Counted from the first letter of the stretch, positions 18,571-28,492 are shown. The stretch is DNA of 63,351 nucleotides from an uncultured Fidelibacterota bacterium (GCA_913043235.1 CAJWLO010000013.1:1-63351), one strand, 5' to 3'. Program-made: numbers and translations. Notes: generated by a model not told the origin, from the letters alone.

Positions 18571-21003
18571 ATGATGTTTATAATCAGATCCGATACACAA
18601 ACCTTACTGGCATGCGCATTTATGGTAATAATTCATATTTTCTTAATGGAACCAATGGTAATCGATGGTTTATCACCTCAGGGTGTTGATGTTGTTGCAT
18701 CCAAGGGTGAAAGTCACCAAACCAGGCAATATAAAGCAAGAACCGGCGAGAATCCACTTTGGAATCCCTATCTGTTTAGCGGGATGCCTAGATACATGCG
18801 TATGGGGCCACAAACTCCATCAGTCGATACATTTGTTAATTATGTTGGTATACCATTTGGGAATATGTTTATATGGTATCTTGTTGGATCATTAGGGTTT
18901 TTCTTTTTTATGCGGTACATGGGCTTATCGGTTCTTTCGTCAATGGCTGGAGCACTTGCATTTACTCTACTACCCCATTACCAGTCACTTTGGATTGAAG
19001 GTCATAATGTCAAATTTCGTGCGGTTATGGTAATTCCGTGGGTAGCATTTTCGGCTAGATATTTTTTTGATTCACGATCTTTATTAAGTGCTGCGTTGTT
19101 TGCATTGGCATTCGGGAATCAAATCCGAACACAGCATTATCAGGTTATTTTTTATACATCAATCTTAGTTTTTTCGATGGGCATTGTTCCTTTATTAAGG
19201 GATCTAATTAATCGTAAGTGGCGACGATTTTCAAAAAGTACTGGTCTATTATTTAGTAGTATTTCATTTGCTTTAATGTTATCTGCTCAACCACTTTTTC
19301 TAGCTGGGGAATACCTTCCATTCTCAGCCCGGGGGTCTTATACCAATGACCTCACCAATAACCTTAACCCGGTAAAGAAAAGTGATGGTCTTAATTTTCA
19401 ATCAGCCACACAATGGTCAACACATCCATCTGCACTTGTATCTTGGGTAATCCCACGATTTGAAGGTGGCATGTCGTCGGAAATATATAAGGGAGACAAT
19501 TACCCTCGGCTTAAAGGGCGGTCTGTGCCAGGATACTGGGGCAACATGCCATTTACACAGTCCTACGAATATTTTGGTCCTGTGGTCCTGCTGTTAGCTT
19601 TGCTGGGATTTTTACAAAACCGGAAACGCGCATTATTTATTAGCATAGGTTTGTGTGGTCTGTATTTTGTACTTTTATCTTTTGGCCGTCACTTGGAAAG
19701 TTTTTATACAATATTTTTTAATTATCTTCCTTATTTTAAAAATTTTAGAGCACCAATGATGAGCATTACCGTGACAGGATTTATTGTTTGTTTTTTTACT
19801 GCATTTGGTTTTGAAAACCTGAAAAAAAATATATCTTTGGAGCATAAAAATACAATTTTTATTATTTCCGGAATACTTATTGGGTTCGGAATACTCACAT
19901 GGTTGGGTGCATCGCAATTTTCTTTTGAAAAACTAGGTGAACAATATAGCGCTGAGATAAAAGTAATGATTTTATCAATTAGACGTGAATTCTTAATGAA
20001 TGATGTATTTCGTTACTTAATCATGCTTGGAATTTCAATTGGGCTTGTTATTGGTGCTATGATGCAAAAACTTTCGAAATTTGGAGCAGTTATTGGACTT
20101 ATAGTTTTAATGGGATTGGATCTTATCTCAATTCAAATTAGAAAACCGGCAAAATTTGTAAATATGAAGCGACTTGAACGAAATCACTTTCAAAAAACAG
20201 GTACAGATAATTTCCTGTTAAAAGTTCCTGGATATTTTAGGATCCTGCCTTTGGGAAAATTGTTTGGTGATAATCGCTGGAGTTATTTTCATCAAAGTGC
20301 TGGGGGTTATAGTGCAATTAAGATGAATCGAATGGAAGAAATCATTAAGAATTCTCTTTTTTTGGGATCGGGAGAGACATCAGGATTGAATCTGAATGTG
20401 TTGAAAATATTGAATGTGCATTATGTGGTTGGAACAGGTACTTTTAATCATCCTAATTTTAAACCTGTATATCAAGATCCAAAAACAGGTTGGCAGACCT
20501 ATCAGTTTACAGAAAAATTGCCTCGCGGATATTTTGTTGGAAAAACTGAAACCATTGAAGATGCAGTTGAAAGATTGCATCGTATAAACAGCAATACATT
20601 CAATCCTATAGAATTGGCAATCCTTGAATCAGATTTGGAAGAGAAAATATCTATTCCTAGTCAATCCAAGGTGGTAAATACAGCCTTTTCCCCCGATCAA
20701 ATCGACTGGCAGGTTTCCACTAATGAACAGTCGTTATTAGTACTCTCTGAAACCCCATACCCGCCAGGGTGGAAGGCACAATTGGACGGGAATGATGTAA
20801 AATTACTGACCGTTAACCATGTGAATATGGCTATAGTTGTGCCTGAAGGTGAACATACTATAACATTGATTTTTCATCCGGATTCTTATTATCTATATAG
20901 CAGTATAGAAACTATTGCAGCAATTGTTCTTTACTCTACAATACTTGGTGTTTTGTATTGGCGCAGGAATAATTTTTTCTATAAAAACAATTCAATGGAT
21001 TGA
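18571..21003 (+). CDS. YfhO-family multi-pass membrane protein (GT-C type glycosyltransferase)
   Basis: This is a bacterial YfhO family protein (Pfam YfhO). It has about 12-13 hydrophobic helices in the first 510 residues and a hydrophilic extracytoplasmic part at about 520-770, followed by a last helix near 780-800. A loop after the first helix carries the family pattern N-P-L-W-N-P-Y-L-F-S-G-M-P. In Bacillus, Listeria and Staphylococcus, YfhO-type GT-C enzymes move a sugar from undecaprenyl-P-sugar, made by CsbB-like GT2, onto lipoteichoic acid. A CsbB-like gene lies two genes upstream. Start at ATG 18571 rather than the TTG before it; a second ATG follows at once. Confidence 0.85.
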   Translation: MMFIIRSDTQTLLACAFMVIIHIFLMEPMVIDGLSPQGVDVVASKGESHQTRQYKARTGENPLWNPYLFSGMPRYMRMGPQTPSVDTFVNYVGIPFGNMFIWYLVGSLGFFFFMRYMGLSVLSSMAGALAFTLLPHYQSLWIEGHNVKFRAVMVIPWVAFSARYFFDSRSLLSAALFALAFGNQIRTQHYQVIFYTSILVFSMGIVPLLRDLINRKWRRFSKSTGLLFSSISFALMLSAQPLFLAGEYLPFSARGSYTNDLTNNLNPVKKSDGLNFQSATQWSTHPSALVSWVIPRFEGGMSSEIYKGDNYPRLKGRSVPGYWGNMPFTQSYEYFGPVVLLLALLGFLQNRKRALFISIGLCGLYFVLLSFGRHLESFYTIFFNYLPYFKNFRAPMMSITVTGFIVCFFTAFGFENLKKNISLEHKNTIFIISGILIGFGILTWLGASQFSFEKLGEQYSAEIKVMILSIRREFLMNDVFRYLIMLGISIGLVIGAMMQKLSKFGAVIGLIVLMGLDLISIQIRKPAKFVNMKRLERNHFQKTGTDNFLLKVPGYFRILPLGKLFGDNRWSYFHQSAGGYSAIKMNRMEEIIKNSLFLGSGETSGLNLNVLKILNVHYVVGTGTFNHPNFKPVYQDPKTGWQTYQFTEKLPRGYFVGKTETIEDAVERLHRINSNTFNPIELAILESDLEEKISIPSQSKVVNTAFSPDQIDWQVSTNEQSLLVLSETPYPPGWKAQLDGNDVKLLTVNHVNMAIVVPEGEHTITLIFHPDSYYLYSSIETIAAIVLYSTILGVLYWRRNNFFYKNNSMD

Positions 21004-21005
21004 CT

Positions 21006-22934
21006 ATGTGTGGTTTCAGCGGCATCGTTGCTGACGGTGATCAGCAGAAACATATCGAGGCTATGTGCCGAATGATAGAGCATCGTGGCCCAGAGAATAC
21101 GTCTACATACCATCATGAAAATATCTGGTTAGGTCATAACCGGCTAAGGATTATTGATATTGAAACAGGGGATCAGCCTATATTTAATGAGGATGGAACC
21201 GTAGGTGTGGTTTTTAATGGTGAAATTTATAATTATAAGGAAATTCAATTTGATTTAGAGCAAAAAGGACATACCTTTAGAACAAATTCAGATACAGAAG
21301 CTCTCGTGCACCTATACGAAGAAAAAGGATTGGAGATGTTTCATGATTTGAATGGCATTTTTGCCTTTGCGATTTTGGATAAAAAACAAAAGAAAGTGGT
21401 TTTAGCCAGAGATCACTTTGGTATAAAGCCGGTTTTTTATTATTCAAATAATAGTTCCCTGATTTTTGCTTCTGAGGCGAAAGCCATCTTGATGCATCCC
21501 TTGGTTCCTCGAAAAAGAAATGACCATGCAACTCACCTTTTGGCCAACTTGAGGTATGTGCAGTCTAATCAAACTTTATTCAAAGATATCCACCATGTTC
21601 CTCCAGGGTCATTTTTGATATATGAACAAGGTGGTATAGAAGTAAAACGATATTTTGATTTTGTCCCAAAAGTCCATGACATTTCATATGAGGATGCAGA
21701 AGATGAGATTAGAGTACAACTAAAGGAAGCAGTCCGCCGCCAGCTTGTGAGTGATGTACCTGTTGGCGTCTATCTTTCAGGCGGAATGGATTCATCCAGT
21801 CTGGTTGCAATGATGTCGGATTTAGGTGTGAATAATATACCCACTTTTACACTTGGGTTCAACGAACCAACGGATGAATTCGAGAGTGCAAAAATGATTG
21901 CGGACAAGTTTGGGACGAAACACCATACTCTCAGTCTAGATTTAGATCCGATGAAGCATTTTCCCAATGTGATCTGGCACGCTGAGGTCCCGAAAATTAA
22001 TCTACTACAAGGATACATGATGTCGAAGTTTGTATCGCAACATGTAAAGGTGGTACTCGGAGGATTGGGTGGAGATGAACTTTTTGCAGGATACGATATT
22101 CACGGAATTTTTCATTCATTGTGTTCGTTATCTGATCGGATTCCCAAATCACTTGAAAAAGTGATTGGAACCCCTATTGGAAATGTATTGTCAAGTATCC
22201 AGCGCAAATCAGGAATAATGAAATGGGATGAATATCGACGAGGCCTTCAAGCAGTTTTATCGTCAGGAAATGTATTAAGGCAGCTCTTAATTCTTCGTAA
22301 TGTTTGGGACCATGAAGAATCCGTATTGAAGGAGATTTATACTGATGAATTCAGACAAAAGGAATTACCAAAGGTGGAACTTGAATTTTTTGAATTAACC
22401 TATGCATTTACTGATTCATCTGCCATGGACCAAGTGTTTGGAATCGAATTCATAACAAAAATGGTCAATGATTACCTTTGGACAGAAGACAGGATGTCCA
22501 TGTCAAATTCAGTGGAAGAACGCGTGCCATTCTTAGATAGGGATTTAGTTGACTTTGCATTTTCCATTCCCGCCGATTTGAAAATTAAAGGTGGCAGAAA
22601 AAAATCTCTATTGAGGTCTGCTATGGCACCGCTGCTTCCGAAAGAGATCGTTGAAAAGAAAAAATGGGGCTTTACGATGAATCCCTATTTACAATTCCAG
22701 AAAGATTTAAAGCAAACAATTGAAAAGATTTTGACAAAGGAATTCGTGGAAAATCAGGGTATTTTCAATTATTCTTACATCCGATCCATTTTGGATTACA
22801 AACCTAATCCAAAATTGCGCTGGCACTACAATTTTCTTTGGATTTTGACCGGTCTGGCGATCTGGGAAAAAATGTTTATTCATAGCGATGAATTTTTACA
22901 AAAAAGACATCATCTGGAAGCGTACTATAATTGA
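21006..22934 (+). CDS. asparagine synthase-type glutamine amidotransferase (AsnB family)
   Basis: This is a glutamine-dependent amide ligase. The start is fixed by the N-terminal nucleophile: ATG 21006 gives Met-Cys2-Gly-Phe-Ser-Gly, the class II glutaminase signature, and follows the previous stop by 2 nt. Other marks are the glutaminase-domain R-I-I-D and N-G-E-I-Y-N, and the ATP-pyrophosphatase P-loop S-G-G-M-D-S near residue 258. At about 642 aa it has the normal length. Inside a polysaccharide locus, such paralogues often amidate sugar carboxyls (uronamides) rather than make asparagine; the adjacent uronic-acid epimerase gene fits that idea. Plain asparagine synthesis remains possible. 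The gene overlaps the next by 4 nt. Confidence 0.88.
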   Translation: MCGFSGIVADGDQQKHIEAMCRMIEHRGPENTSTYHHENIWLGHNRLRIIDIETGDQPIFNEDGTVGVVFNGEIYNYKEIQFDLEQKGHTFRTNSDTEALVHLYEEKGLEMFHDLNGIFAFAILDKKQKKVVLARDHFGIKPVFYYSNNSSLIFASEAKAILMHPLVPRKRNDHATHLLANLRYVQSNQTLFKDIHHVPPGSFLIYEQGGIEVKRYFDFVPKVHDISYEDAEDEIRVQLKEAVRRQLVSDVPVGVYLSGGMDSSSLVAMMSDLGVNNIPTFTLGFNEPTDEFESAKMIADKFGTKHHTLSLDLDPMKHFPNVIWHAEVPKINLLQGYMMSKFVSQHVKVVLGGLGGDELFAGYDIHGIFHSLCSLSDRIPKSLEKVIGTPIGNVLSSIQRKSGIMKWDEYRRGLQAVLSSGNVLRQLLILRNVWDHEESVLKEIYTDEFRQKELPKVELEFFELTYAFTDSSAMDQVFGIEFITKMVNDYLWTEDRMSMSNSVEERVPFLDRDLVDFAFSIPADLKIKGGRKKSLLRSAMAPLLPKEIVEKKKWGFTMNPYLQFQKDLKQTIEKILTKEFVENQGIFNYSYIRSILDYKPNPKLRWHYNFLWILTGLAIWEKMFIHSDEFLQKRHHLEAYYN

Positions 22935-24196
22935 AGAAAGTTTTGGTTATCACTTATTATTGGCCTCCAAGCGGAGGACCCGGCGTTCAACGTGTACTCA
23001 AATTTTGCAAGTATCTTCCGGAATTTGGTTGGGAACCGATTGTGCTTACCGTAAAGGATGGTGAATATCCCAATATCGATATCTCTTTGGAAAAAGAAGC
23101 TGAAGAACTTGGAATTAAGGTAATTAAAACAAATACATATGAACCGTTTACTGCTTATAAATGGCTGACAAGAAAAAAATCCTTGCCATCCTATGAGTTG
23201 AATAAATCCAATTCAGGTTTTTTCTCAATGTTGAGCAAATGGATTCGGATGAATTATTTTATTCCAGATGCAAGAAAAGGGTGGATCCCGTATGGTGTCA
23301 AGGCTGGAAAAGAGCTTTTAAATAATGAAAATATTGATATCATTTTTTCATCTGGGCCACCACATTCCCTTCATTTTATTGCAAAAAAATTAAAAGAAAT
23401 ATCCAAGATCCCTTGGGTAGCGGATTTTAGGGATCCGTGGACTGATTTATTTTATTATGATACACATAAGCGAGGTACTCGTGCCTTAAATAAAGATGCA
23501 GAAATGGAAAAGGAAATCCTCAATTCTGCAGATTTTGTGACCACAGTTAGTAATGGTACTAAAGAATTATTAAGTACAAAAGTAGAAGATTTGAATTCTC
23601 ATGTCATACATAATGGATTTGATCCAGAAGATTTTACTGATATAGACATCCCAAATAAAAATGATGGGACTAAAATTATTACCTACATTGGGAGCATGTC
23701 TGAATCACAGGTTTCAGAAGCATTTTTTAGGGCGGTATCTGATTTAATTCATAAAGATGGTGAGAAAATTAAAATCAGATTTATTGGTAATATGCATCAG
23801 AGAGCTTTAGATCTTATCAAGGAATACAATCTTGAGAGTTATACTGACCAATTAGGATATATCAATCATTGTGAAGTAATTATAAAATTATTTGAATCTG
23901 ATTTGCTGTTACTTGTTATTCCAAATACCAAGCAAAGCAAATTGATTCTCACTGGGAAGTTGTATGAATACCTAAAGTCTGAAAAACCGATACTAGCCAT
24001 CGCTAATCTTAAAGGAGATGCAGCTAAAATCATTGATCAAACACGTAGTGGATCTGTTTATCAATATGATGATGTGAAAGGAATCAAAACTTTTATCAGT
24101 CAAAATGAATATCAGAAACCAATCCATATTGACCAATTTTCTAGAAGAGAATTGACGAATGAATTGGAGAGAATTTTTGTAAACACTGCAAGTTAA
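22931..24196 (+). CDS. family 4-type glycosyltransferase (GT-B fold), 421 aa
   Basis: This is a retaining GT-B glycosyltransferase. The N-terminal lobe starts with V-L-V-I-T-Y-Y-W-P-P-S-G-G-P-G-V-Q-R, typical for GT4 enzymes of capsule and O-antigen loci, and contains V-A-D-F-R-D-P-W-T-D. The C-terminal lobe has the G-S-M-S-E-S-Q donor-phosphate loop and a K-L-Y-E-Y-L-K-S-E-K-P element where the E-x7-E motif lies. The start is TTG, overlapping the stop of the amidotransferase gene; no ATG would retain the first strand. It is soluble or peripheral. Donor and acceptor are unknown. Confidence 0.88.
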   Translation: MKKVLVITYYWPPSGGPGVQRVLKFCKYLPEFGWEPIVLTVKDGEYPNIDISLEKEAEELGIKVIKTNTYEPFTAYKWLTRKKSLPSYELNKSNSGFFSMLSKWIRMNYFIPDARKGWIPYGVKAGKELLNNENIDIIFSSGPPHSLHFIAKKLKEISKIPWVADFRDPWTDLFYYDTHKRGTRALNKDAEMEKEILNSADFVTTVSNGTKELLSTKVEDLNSHVIHNGFDPEDFTDIDIPNKNDGTKIITYIGSMSESQVSEAFFRAVSDLIHKDGEKIKIRFIGNMHQRALDLIKEYNLESYTDQLGYINHCEVIIKLFESDLLLLVIPNTKQSKLILTGKLYEYLKSEKPILAIANLKGDAAKIIDQTRSGSVYQYDDVKGIKTFISQNEYQKPIHIDQFSRRELTNELERIFVNTAS

Positions 24197-25192
24197 ATGT
24201 TTTTAAAGAAAAAATTCTTTATGCTGAATAAACTGTATAAGGATCTAACTCGGGGAAAGGACTTTTATTCAATTGCTGAAGATGTCCATTCTCAAGAGTT
24301 GGGAAACTATTATTTTGTATTTGATGAGTCCCGAGTTCGTGCCGGAAAAGATCAGGCCCTTATTACCGATTTTGATGAAAATGGGATACCTCTAAATAAA
24401 CCTTATGTTGATGTTGATAGTGACAAATTAATTTATTTCCCGATATCAATTGGTCAAATGGGTTTGTCTGTCTTTCATACCTGTCTATTAACAAAGAAGG
24501 AAAAAGATATCCAAAGATTTATAAAATTTGCTGATTGGTATGTTGAAAATGTTGAATTAAGTGATACCTTGGGAGCAAGATGGCTAACAAAAATTCCATT
24601 GCCTCAATATCATAATCCAGGACCATGGCAAAGTGCATTTTCACAATCAAGGGCAATTTCGATTTTACTCAGAGCATTCCAACTAACAGGTAATGATCGG
24701 TATGAAGAAATTGCTGAAAAAGCATTGATTCCGTTTATGATATCAGTGAAGGACGGTGGAGTTATGTCTGAGACGGATTGGGGACCGTTTTTTGAAGAAT
24801 ATACTGCAGAAGTACCTGTTCTCGTTTTTAATGGTCATATATTTTCACTTTTCGGCATTAATGATTTCAAACGCGTATTTCCCAAGCACGAATTATCAAA
24901 TTCGTTGTTTGTTGATGGATACAATTCGCTTATTAATTGTCTGGAGACATATGATTTGGGTTATTGGACTAGATATAACTATTGTCAAACTGGTTTTTAC
25001 CCAAAAACAGATACGGCAACATTGTCATACCAGCGTCTGCATATTATGTTGCTGCAGGCGATTAATAAAATATCTCGTCATGCAGAAATTGAAGAAACTA
25101 TCATAAGGTGGAATCAGTACATAACGTTTAGGAATTGTATTAGGGCTTATAAAAATAAATATACTGAATTAAAATATTTAGGCAGATTATAG
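24197..25192 (+). CDS. D-glucuronyl C5-epimerase-like protein, 331 aa
   Basis: It resembles the C-terminal (alpha/alpha)6-barrel domain of D-glucuronyl C5-epimerases (Pfam C5-epim_C), which invert C5 of D-glucuronic to L-iduronic acid within heparan-type or other uronan chains. Recognisable parts are P-G-P-W-Q-S-A-F-S-Q-S-R-A-I-S (about 138-152), E-E-Y-T-A-E-V-P-V-L-V-F-N-G-H-I-F-S-L-F-G (about 199-219) and D-L-G-Y-W-T-R-Y-N-Y (about 254-263), with conserved Tyr and Glu positions of the family. No signal peptide is seen, so it probably acts in the cytoplasm on a lipid- or nucleotide-linked substrate. It abuts the GT4 gene exactly. A sulfotransferase lies two genes on. Confidence 0.8.
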   Translation: MFLKKKFFMLNKLYKDLTRGKDFYSIAEDVHSQELGNYYFVFDESRVRAGKDQALITDFDENGIPLNKPYVDVDSDKLIYFPISIGQMGLSVFHTCLLTKKEKDIQRFIKFADWYVENVELSDTLGARWLTKIPLPQYHNPGPWQSAFSQSRAISILLRAFQLTGNDRYEEIAEKALIPFMISVKDGGVMSETDWGPFFEEYTAEVPVLVFNGHIFSLFGINDFKRVFPKHELSNSLFVDGYNSLINCLETYDLGYWTRYNYCQTGFYPKTDTATLSYQRLHIMLLQAINKISRHAEIEETIIRWNQYITFRNCIRAYKNKYTELKYLGRL

Positions 25193-25199
25193 ATTAAAT

Positions 25200-26594
25200 A
25201 TGTCCGTAATGAATTCCCCTATAAAATTGATTTTATCTTCTGATTATTTGTATTTAAAAAATAAAATAGATTTTGTGATTAAAACTTTTCTTGAAGTTTA
25301 TTCTGTCACTAAAATGACAACGATTTGTTTGGGAACCCAAAGAAACGATTCAATTATTATTTTGTCATCGGATTCGATTGATTTTTTTATTGCTAACCAA
25401 GGAGTACCTGATAAGATAATATTTACGAATTGGTATGACCAAAATATTCCAATTTTATTTCAGGATCGATTAATTGATCCTCTAATTAAAGATGGTCCAA
25501 ATAACTGTACCATTATAAATGCTGATATTCTATCTAATGCATTTTATTTTTTATCCTGTTGGCAGGAGTTTGTTCAATCCGATCAAGATGGTATGGGAAG
25601 ATTCCCTTTTAAATCCAGTTTGACTAATGAACTGGGTATAGCAACAATTCCTGTGGTAAATTACTATTTTGATATATTAAAAAGAGCTATTCAGGATTTC
25701 CACGGTAGTAAAAAGGTTGTGTCATTTAAACAAAAAAAAGGATTGAAGGTTGGACTGACTCACGATATTGATCAATGTAAAACCGGTTGGAAGGAAGATA
25801 ATTTCAGGTTAATAAAAAATGGTAAATTATTCACTGGTATTTCAAATATTGTTTCCAGATCATTTAGCAATGATATCTGGTTCAATTTTTCATCGATTAA
25901 AGATAGTGAAAAAAAGAAATCCATATCGTCATCCTTCTATTTAATTGCTGATGATCGAAAATCTGGTCCACATGCGAATGCAGATTACAAATTGGAATCC
26001 ATAGAGATTCAAAATCAGATGAAGGAGTTATTATCAGAAGGATTTGAGGTTGGGATTCATGGTAGCATCGGTGCAGGATTTGATTCAGAAAAACTCAAAG
26101 CAGAAATCCAGAAATTTCAATTGAATAATTTGGGTGGTAGATTTCATTATTTAATGATGCAAATTCCTGAGACTTGGAAAATAATCGAAAAATCTGGATT
26201 GATTTATGACTCTACACTTGGATTTGCAGAAATGATTGGATTTAGAAATGGATATTGTTATCCGTTTCAACCTTATGATTTCGAAAATGATACACATTTT
26301 TCCTTTTGGGAATACCCAATGAATGTAATGGATAAAACACTGATGCAGCCTGAATATTTGCACCTTAATCCAACTGAGGCTTTAGTAAAAGTCCAAACCC
26401 TCATTGATGAAATTCATAAGTGGAATGGTTTTTTTATTCTTAATTGGCATAATAATACTTTAAGCGGTTTTAAATATAGGGAATGGGTTAACGTCTATAA
26501 TGAGATAATAGAATACTGCTTGACATTGAATAGTAATATTTCATCAATAATAAATCATCATTATACCATGTATAAAGTAATTGCAAGTGAATGA
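25200..26594 (+). CDS. polysaccharide deacetylase-like (NodB-type) protein, 464 aa
   Basis: The N-terminal part (about residues 1-170) is of unknown fold. From about 180 onward it matches a NodB/CE4-like domain: V-G-L-T-H-D-I-D (about 184-191, the first catalytic-metal motif) and E-V-G-I-H-G-S (about 280-286, motif 2, where the second His of the usual H-x-x-x-H is not evident). A late N-W-H-N-N motif near 417-421 follows. Such proteins, common in FCB polysaccharide loci, remove N-acetyl groups from amino sugars or have lost activity. With the sulfotransferase it could prepare an amino group for N-sulfation, an inference from context. No signal peptide. Confidence 0.75.
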   Translation: MSVMNSPIKLILSSDYLYLKNKIDFVIKTFLEVYSVTKMTTICLGTQRNDSIIILSSDSIDFFIANQGVPDKIIFTNWYDQNIPILFQDRLIDPLIKDGPNNCTIINADILSNAFYFLSCWQEFVQSDQDGMGRFPFKSSLTNELGIATIPVVNYYFDILKRAIQDFHGSKKVVSFKQKKGLKVGLTHDIDQCKTGWKEDNFRLIKNGKLFTGISNIVSRSFSNDIWFNFSSIKDSEKKKSISSSFYLIADDRKSGPHANADYKLESIEIQNQMKELLSEGFEVGIHGSIGAGFDSEKLKAEIQKFQLNNLGGRFHYLMMQIPETWKIIEKSGLIYDSTLGFAEMIGFRNGYCYPFQPYDFENDTHFSFWEYPMNVMDKTLMQPEYLHLNPTEALVKVQTLIDEIHKWNGFFILNWHNNTLSGFKYREWVNVYNEIIEYCLTLNSNISSIINHHYTMYKVIASE

Positions 26595-26604
26595 AAAAGG
26601 ATTT

Positions 26605-27477
26605 ATGGGATTTAAAGGGAAAATAGAAGATCTTTCTAATTACATGTCCGAAAAAAAATATTTGGACAGAAGTATTACAGATTATGGTGGTCTCCCACAA
26701 GAAGTATTTGAAAAATCAGAGCCTGTGTTTGTGCTTTCAACAGGAAGATGTGGTACTAAATTGCTTACTAATTTGTTCGAGACCTCTGTCAACTGGCCTG
26801 TTCATCATGAACCAAATCCGAGGATGATTTATGCTTCACGCTATGCTTATGAAAATATAGACAATGGAATTGAAATTCGTAAATCATCTATTCTTAGCGG
26901 AAGGTATGAATTGCTGAGAGATGCATATCTAAAAGGGAAAAGATATTTCGAGACGAATAACCAGCTCAGTTTTTTTGCGGATGCAATATTAGAATTGATG
27001 CCAATGGCAAGATTTATCCATCTAATCAGGCATCCGGGTGATTTTGTAAGAAGCGGAATCAGAAGGAATTATTATATTGGTCATGATTACGATGACGGGA
27101 GAATTTACTTAAGTGACAATCAATTGTGGAATTCTTATAGCCAAATTCAAAAAGTTGGTTGGTTATGGAATGAAACAAATGCAATAATTGAACAATGGAA
27201 AGAAACCACAATTGGTAATAATGTGATTACAGTAAAGTCAGAGCATTTATTTACTGATCCATCAGTTTTTCGATCTATCTGTGATTTTGTTGATATTCCT
27301 TCACCTGCAGATAATAAGATTAAACAGGTGATTGAAAGACCTGTTAATGTACAAACAAAGGGAAATTTCCCAAAATACGACAACTGGAGATCAGAACAAA
27401 AAAAAGAACTCTATCTTATTGCACCTCTGGGGAAAATATATGGATATCTTAATGATTCTAATTATGACTGTAAGTAA
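26605..27477 (+). CDS. sulfotransferase family protein (PAPS-dependent), 290 aa
   Basis: The P-loop-like PAPS 5'-phosphosulfate site is S-T-G-R-C-G-T-K-L-L at residues 45-54, and the 3'-phosphate site R-H-P-G-D-F-V-R-S-G lies at 142-151, preceded by the strand F-I-H-L-I. These are the two hallmark motifs of carbohydrate and lipid sulfotransferases. ATG 26605 is preferred because of AAAAAGG 4 nt upstream; in-frame TTG 26581 and GTG 26587 overlap the deacetylase gene and are possible alternatives. It is soluble, 290 aa. In this locus the likely acceptor is a sugar hydroxyl or amino group of the surface glycan. No PAPS synthesis gene is in the window. Confidence 0.85.
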   Translation: MGFKGKIEDLSNYMSEKKYLDRSITDYGGLPQEVFEKSEPVFVLSTGRCGTKLLTNLFETSVNWPVHHEPNPRMIYASRYAYENIDNGIEIRKSSILSGRYELLRDAYLKGKRYFETNNQLSFFADAILELMPMARFIHLIRHPGDFVRSGIRRNYYIGHDYDDGRIYLSDNQLWNSYSQIQKVGWLWNETNAIIEQWKETTIGNNVITVKSEHLFTDPSVFRSICDFVDIPSPADNKIKQVIERPVNVQTKGNFPKYDNWRSEQKKELYLIAPLGKIYGYLNDSNYDCK

Positions 27478-27584
27478 AGAACATCAATTTTGATTGTTTT
27501 GGAATTCGGAGAGAACAGTATATAATACAGGTTTTAAAATGAGATTAATCTTTTATCAACTATAGTATTAAGGTATAAATCGGG

Positions 27585-28352
27585 ATGGAATTATTAAAGA
27601 TATTTAATAAAAGAACGCATAGACCAATAAGGAAGTGGAATCATTATTTTGATATCTATGAAAGACACTTCAATAAATTTTGTGGCCAAAATGTCAATAT
27701 CTTAGAAATAGGAGTTTCTGAAGGCGGAAGTTTACAGATGTGGAAAGAGTACTTTGGACCAAATGCGAATATTTACGGGGTAGATATTCTACCAGAATGT
27801 AAATTTTATGAAGAAAATCGGATTAAAGTTTTTATTGGTTCACAGGATGATAGTAGTTTTTTAAAAAAGCTTGTACAGGAGCTTCCTCAAATTGATATAA
27901 TTATTGATGATGGCGGACATACAATGAATCAACAAATAATGACATTTAGACAATTATATCCTATTGTAAAGAATGGAGGGATTTATGTTTGTGAAGATAC
28001 TCATACTTCTTATTGGATTAACTATGGTGGAGGCTTTCATCGTAGGAATACTTTTATAGAATTTAGCAAAAGTTTGGTTGACCAATTACATGCTCAATAT
28101 TCAGAGCAAGGTCGCTTAAAACCTGATTATTACACTAAAAGTATTGCCAGTATTCATTTTTATGATAGCATCGTCATTTTTGATAAACAAGAAGTTAGTA
28201 AGAATTATATCTTAACTTCTGGTAAAAGTAAACATGATCCTTCTATCCGTAAAAAAAAGAAAAAGTCAATTGTTAAGAAAATAGAAATAGGCTTTTGGCT
28301 TATAGTGAATTCAATATTACGATTTTTCAATTTAGGCAGTATTAAATGGTGA
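27585..28352 (+). CDS. MycE/CmcI-type class I SAM methyltransferase, probably sugar O-methyltransferase
   Basis: The Rossmann-type motif I is I-L-E-I-G-V-S-E-G-G-S-L-Q-M-W (about residues 37-51), followed by I-Y-G-V-D-I and the metal-binding I-I-I-D-D-G-G-H-T-M (about 106-115), then G-G-I-Y-V-C-E-D-T-H-T-S-Y-W. This combination is that of metal-dependent sugar O-methyltransferases such as MycE and ElmMIII, and the related CmcI. The C-terminal 30 residues are strongly basic then hydrophobic (about 218-250), suggesting membrane contact. It lies 107 nt after the sulfotransferase gene. Expected role: O-methylation of a sugar in the glycan. Substrate is inferred. Confidence 0.82.
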   Translation: MELLKIFNKRTHRPIRKWNHYFDIYERHFNKFCGQNVNILEIGVSEGGSLQMWKEYFGPNANIYGVDILPECKFYEENRIKVFIGSQDDSSFLKKLVQELPQIDIIIDDGGHTMNQQIMTFRQLYPIVKNGGIYVCEDTHTSYWINYGGGFHRRNTFIEFSKSLVDQLHAQYSEQGRLKPDYYTKSIASIHFYDSIVIFDKQEVSKNYILTSGKSKHDPSIRKKKKKSIVKKIEIGFWLIVNSILRFFNLGSIKW

Positions 28353-28492
28353 TTCTCTCAAATAATAATCAAAATATGAAATCATTTAAGCTTGCCAATA
28401 AATGGTCAAATGACAGGAATTTCATAATCTATGGCCAATGGACGATCATCTAAATAAGGAACTTAATTTTATAGTGTCATTGAAAAAAACAT

